A stretch of 64,000 nt of DNA from Rhynchosporium graminicola. Lineage: Eukaryota; Ascomycota; Leotiomycetes; Helotiales; Ploettnerulaceae. The notes beneath the pieces are model-generated. The model worked only from the letters and a program-made list of their open reading frames with translations, ran no database searches and had not been told where the DNA came from. Shown here one piece after another: positions 60,030 to 64,000 of this stretch. Made by a program: the position numbers and the translations under genes. The stretch lies in the NCBI GenBank assembly GCA_900074885.1, contig FJUW01000035.1, positions 124,001 through 188,000 on the forward strand. The letters run 5' to 3'. The stretch's first letter is position 1; the number at the start of each line of letters is the position of its first letter.

Positions 60030-62556
60030 GGTTCTCGGCACGCGATCTGGCATTGTTTCTACCTAGGGATTTCCTTCAAATTCGATGATACCAGCCCGGA
60101 GTTCTGGGGCACGAAAAGAAATTTGCACATTGGAACAGGTGTTATGGGATATGGATGGGGCTTTATGAATGGTGTATGGCGTTAGGAGCGGCGACGCAAA
60201 GTAATTGCTTGTATTTGTGGTCTTGCGAGACTGCTAAGGACAGATGTTTTACTTCGAAGAGAATTTGACCGTGGAAAAATCATCCTCTTCCATCTCTTCT
60301 CTCTGATGAATGTACGTTCAAGCTGGATAAGAGAAGTAAGGCGAATAAACATGGGTTCACTTTCGACACCATACTACTTTCGTAGTGTTTGCCTGAAGCA
60401 TTGAAACGATATGAATATTCCATTTCTCATTATCGATCCCAAATCTAAGTTTCACAACTTCTGCCCAAAGGCACTCTATTATTCAGTCCAACCTGCCCAT
60501 CTAAACCCCTTGAATATGTTTGTTGCAGCTTTGCGTTCACAGGATCTTCACAGACCAGAAACAAGAAAAGATTATTACATATCTACCCAAGTAGATCTCG
60601 GTCGAATTTGACGTACTAATTTCAATTTACAACAATCTCTTTCAAGTTCGGCATACCATCACATCACATCCATTTTATACGAACTATAAATTTCACCAGC
60701 TCATCCCCAAGAAACAAGACCCAGAGACTCCCCACGCAGAGATTCAGTCACCAAACTTGAATTACAGACGGATTCAAGTCAGAAGTCTCCTCACAAATAT
60801 CCCAATCTGATATTTTCCATTGTCTCTCTTCCTGCAATCAGGTGATAGATCTAAAGCTTTTCACGTTAAATTTTGCTGCACGTCGCAAAATACTCGAACC
60901 TATGATTCTGAGCTTGAAATCGTTCCCCCAAAACTGGAATCGTTCCTAGATCCATAGGAGCCTTCGTTTCCCCACAGATTGCCCTTCCGAACCATTCAAT
61001 ACAACCCCCCCCNCCCCCCCGCGGCCGCCTGGTTACGACAACTCTAAAGATGTATTCTAGGCCTAGTATCGCCAACACAAATTCTCTCAAGTCTAGCACT
61101 GAAACTACTTAGATAGTACAAGTCAAGCTTTCCAACCCAAAGGTCATGTCTACCTGCAGAAACTAGGTAATATTGCAAATTATCTAGAAATTTCCTTTTC
61201 TCTAATCAGCCTTCGCAGGGGGGTGGAAGGATTCAAACTTGAAGTCGACTCGCGAATCGCTTCCTTACTAAGTTTGCTCTAATGCATATTTCTCCGTCCG
61301 TCTCGAAACTGTTTACCTCTACCACTGTCTCTACCTTTACCAATCCACACGTAAGCGATGCTACCTGGGTAGGTCGGTGTCAGTTAATCTCTGGTTAACA
61401 TAACCACCAATCTTTCTAAAATCACTTGTCTTCAAGCACCTGCAGTGAAAGATACTGATACTCACCAAATATTCAAAAGTCGCATTTCTAAAGAAATAAG
61501 CAATCGTCTCCTCTCCTCTAAAGTTTCTGTTCCAAGTCGCCAGAGAAAAACCAAACAATGAACAAACGGCTCCCAACTAGGTTCCACGCAGATCTCCTGT
61601 CTCCGCCCCTGCGCTGCTTCTGTTTTCATACCAGCTCGATCGTATTACCATCAGACCTTCATCATTTCCTCCCTGTTGGCGCCATTTCGAAATATGCTAA
61701 CAATATAATATTTCATTTCTGCATACATAGTCAGCCATCCTCCAGTAGAAATCCAAAAAGCACATCTAATAAAACCTCCTCATTTCCAACCTGCTTCAAT
61801 CAACAGCATCAACACCAGCCCACCTCAATTCTGCATCCGTCATAAACGAGACAATCCCACGAAAATGTCTCGAAGTTTTATTGCCCATCGCAAATACCTA
61901 CTGAAAACTACCTTAGTAATCCTTATTCAGCCCACCTTTAGCAAGCGATCCAAAATTCCTTCCTCCACCTTCACCATTACCGTCACTGGTCTGCAAAACT
62001 ATCGGTATCGTCCTGAATATCTTCATTTCAAAAGAGTCATACCGGTGGAGAATATCATAGCGATCCATTTACAAATACCCGAGGTGGCCCCTAGCTTAAT
62101 CCCATGATTCGTTTAGCGAACAACAAAGTCAACAAAAGATCAAACTCCTTCACGTCTACGCAGCACACTGTTTATACGAGTTCCCATTGCCTGTAGTTGA
62201 TTGAGTACTGAGGCGCAAGCCAAAGCCACATGCTTACAAAGATTCTCTACATATGTTTCCGTATTTCATGACGTTCGTATTTTGCTTTACATATTTCGTA
62301 TCTTTCAGCAGGAGGGATGGCCATTTAGTGAATGACCTTCCTGCCTTCCTTAAAAGCTCTGTAACAGCACCAAAATTGTAAGTTTGAGCCTTCATTTCAT
62401 GTTTCACTATCCCAATCTCAATAAGTCCAGATCAAGTCGACCACAGGCAGACCGAATATTCGCTCCCAATTGATATGTTACGCCCAAAGCACCGTAAATC
62501 ACGTATACAGAAAATCCCAACATGTTACCACACTTCCCAACCCTTTCCGTGTATCA
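60030..62556. other. Intergenic, 2.5 kb, no supported gene
   Basis: Mostly AT-rich and pyrimidine-rich. Short open frames (61558-61845, 61865-62107, 62475-62696) are of low-complexity His/Ser/Pro type. An ambiguous base N lies in a C-run at 61013, followed by GCGGCCGC. Confidence 0.45.
61005..61028. other. C-run with ambiguous base N, next to GCGGCCGC
   Basis: A run of about 14 C residues is interrupted by N at 61013 and followed directly by GCGGCCGC (61021-61028). It probably reflects a sequencing or assembly uncertainty in a homopolymer. Confidence 0.7.
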
Positions 62557-64000
62557 TCATAGCCTATTTCCCTCCTTCACCTCCTTCATCTCCTTCTGCT
62601 CATTCCTCTTCTCCACCGCCTTCGCCAGCATATTATCCACGACCCCTCCTCCCCTCTCACTCAGTCCCCGTCCAAATACCTTCGTATTCTCAATAGCCTT
62701 CGCCGCAATCTCACTAAACCGATTCCCACCCCCCGCTTTATGCTCCGGCTCAACCTTCTTCTCTCTTGCCTTATCCAGTAAGTGTTTAAAACCGGCCGTC
62801 GCACCACCAGCAGTCTCATTAGATTGCGGAGCTTCGACCATATTTTCATCGGCTTTGTATTCTTTCTTGGAATCGACGCGGCGAGTTAGGTAGACGGTTG
62901 CTGTGAAACCTTGGGCTGCTCGGATGCGATTCACTTCTTCTTGGTAAGCTACGTCGTAGATGTTGAAATCGGCTGCAGTAGGGGATTCGGCGACGATGTC
63001 TTGGGGTGGTGCTTCGAGGAAGTCACCTCCTGCTCCGATGCCGAGGAATAAGGGCTCTTCTTCTAATGGGTCTTGAGCGTGTCCTTTGTCTCCTGAATCT
63101 TCCTTGTGGAGTCCTGGTGGAATGAACTCTGGAATGTCGTTGGCGTTTCGCTCTTCCTTGACGTCCCTGGTAGTAGATTGTCTTTCTGCACTATTGCCCA
63201 CAATGGTATCTGCTGCTGCACCTTTCAAATGGACTCCTTCTGTGGCGAGGACCGTCTCAGGATGACCTCTGTCGTCAGAAGTCACACTCCTCGATCGATG
63301 CAAGGTAAACCCGGATTCCCCCTCAGCGCCCAAGTTAGGCTTGGCACGTAGTCCTTTGCCTAAAGCTTTGGATAGGGCAGTAGGTCGCCTAGTTTCTACG
63401 AGTGTCTTGAATTTCTGGACTGCTTTCATCTATATCACATGAGTGAGGTCGGAGCAGATCGCCTGAGTAACATACCATAACGAGTAGATTTGCCATTTTG
63501 GCAGTTATAGCATGGTTCACTTCGATTTGGCTGGGAGGCTCCACCATGTCTGCGGTGTTTTCCTCGAGCGACAACAATGGATCTGAGCCGTGTTTCGTGA
63601 CCCAAGAGTGTTCCTGTACATCAGTTGGTTTGCGTACAGAGAGTAGGTTGGAAATCATACTCGAATTGCTGCCATCTTAATTCTCTTCTTCGGATCCTTT
63701 TCCAGCATACGTTGCATCAGGTCGCAGAATTCAGGCTCCCCTTCAATTTCAGGATGGTCATTCCGAATCGAATCGTAAAGTTCCAACACGCCAGATCGCT
63801 CAAATGGTATCCTTCCGAATCTCAGGCAGTAGAGTGATACACCCATAGACCAGATATCTGCAGCCTTACCAGATACATCTCCATGTCTTGTAACGCAGAG
63901 CTCTGGTGGTAAAAATGCTGGCGAGCCAGCTGATTTGGCGGTCATCATATCCGAGGCTTTCTCGAACATTTCCGAGACTCCGAAATCCACAATCTTGAGG
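62557..64000 (-). CDS. CaMKK/Ssp1-like Ser/Thr kinase, N-terminus beyond window edge
   Basis: The visible part starts at the DFG motif (LKIVDFGVSEMFE) and covers the activation loop (KSAGSPAFLPPELC), DIWSMGVSLYCLRFGRIPFE, the C-lobe (FCDLMQRMLEKDPKKRIKM) and HSWVTKHGSDPL. The pattern GSPAFLPPE and the sequence after it match calcium/calmodulin kinase kinase-type enzymes (fission yeast Ssp1; yeast Sak1/Tos3/Elm1), which activate AMPK-type and CaMK-type kinases. Visible exons: 63661-64000 (continuing right), 63476-63613 and 62557-63429. The last exon encodes a 290-aa tail that is mostly disordered, starting MKAVQKFKTLVETRRPTAL, with a possible calmodulin-binding basic helix near the start. Its exact orthologue cannot be named without the missing N-lobe. 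Confidence 0.88.

Overview
The window looks like nuclear DNA of a filamentous ascomycete (Pezizomycotina). The genes have short introns, mostly about 45-110 bp, with GT..AG ends and CTAAC-type branch sites. The proteins are fungal types: a multidomain aspartokinase, AzgA-type purine permease, Mid1, a DUF1770 protein, a fungal DDT/WHIM protein and a GH10 xylanase with a fungal-type cellulose-binding module. A plant-litter or plant-associated lifestyle, possibly a leotiomycete, is an inference from gene content and from the many GGTA/TACC and ATAG short repeats; the sequence does not prove it.

Layout. 1-1517 (-): aspartokinase, cut by the left edge. 1727-2605: a repeat island with a short inverted-repeat element nested in TGACTCAGAGT-rich sequence. 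3540-6196 (-): RFX transcription factor. 7281-8010 (+): Yop1. 8881-10899 (+): Mid1. About 11570-12540: a decayed coding region. 15650-17950 (+): forkhead factor. 17951-24480: a gene-poor stretch. 24851-26772 (+): AzgA. 27451-28169 (+): DUF1770 protein. 28797-30918 (-): DDT/WHIM chromatin protein. 32772-35976 (+): CSE1. 38580-40711 (+): xylanase. 40712-47530: a second gene-poor stretch with one orphan ORF and one candidate small secreted protein. 47531-49195 (+): Hal4/Sat4-like kinase. 52491-53938 (-): disordered conserved protein. 57482-60029: compact housekeeping trio RPC19 (+), complex I LYR subunit (-) and BUD31 (+). 62557-64000 (-): C-terminal part of a CaMKK-like kinase, cut by the right edge.

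The genes are not an operon or an obvious biosynthetic cluster. Functional themes are calcium and ion signalling (Mid1, CaMKK-like kinase, Hal4-like kinase), transcription and chromatin (RFX, forkhead, DDT/WHIM, RPC19), RNA and transport housekeeping (BUD31, CSE1), and nutrient acquisition (AzgA, xylanase).

The most unusual signals are gene-structure features. The xylanase needs a 5-nt internal micro-exon to keep its CBM1 cysteine pattern. CSE1 uses a GC-AG intron. The complex I subunit has a 12-nt terminal exon. I found no convincing tRNA, rRNA or CRISPR. Exon boundaries were built by eye from splice signals and reading-frame continuity; every multi-exon gene below sums to a whole number of codons, except the two cut by the window edges.
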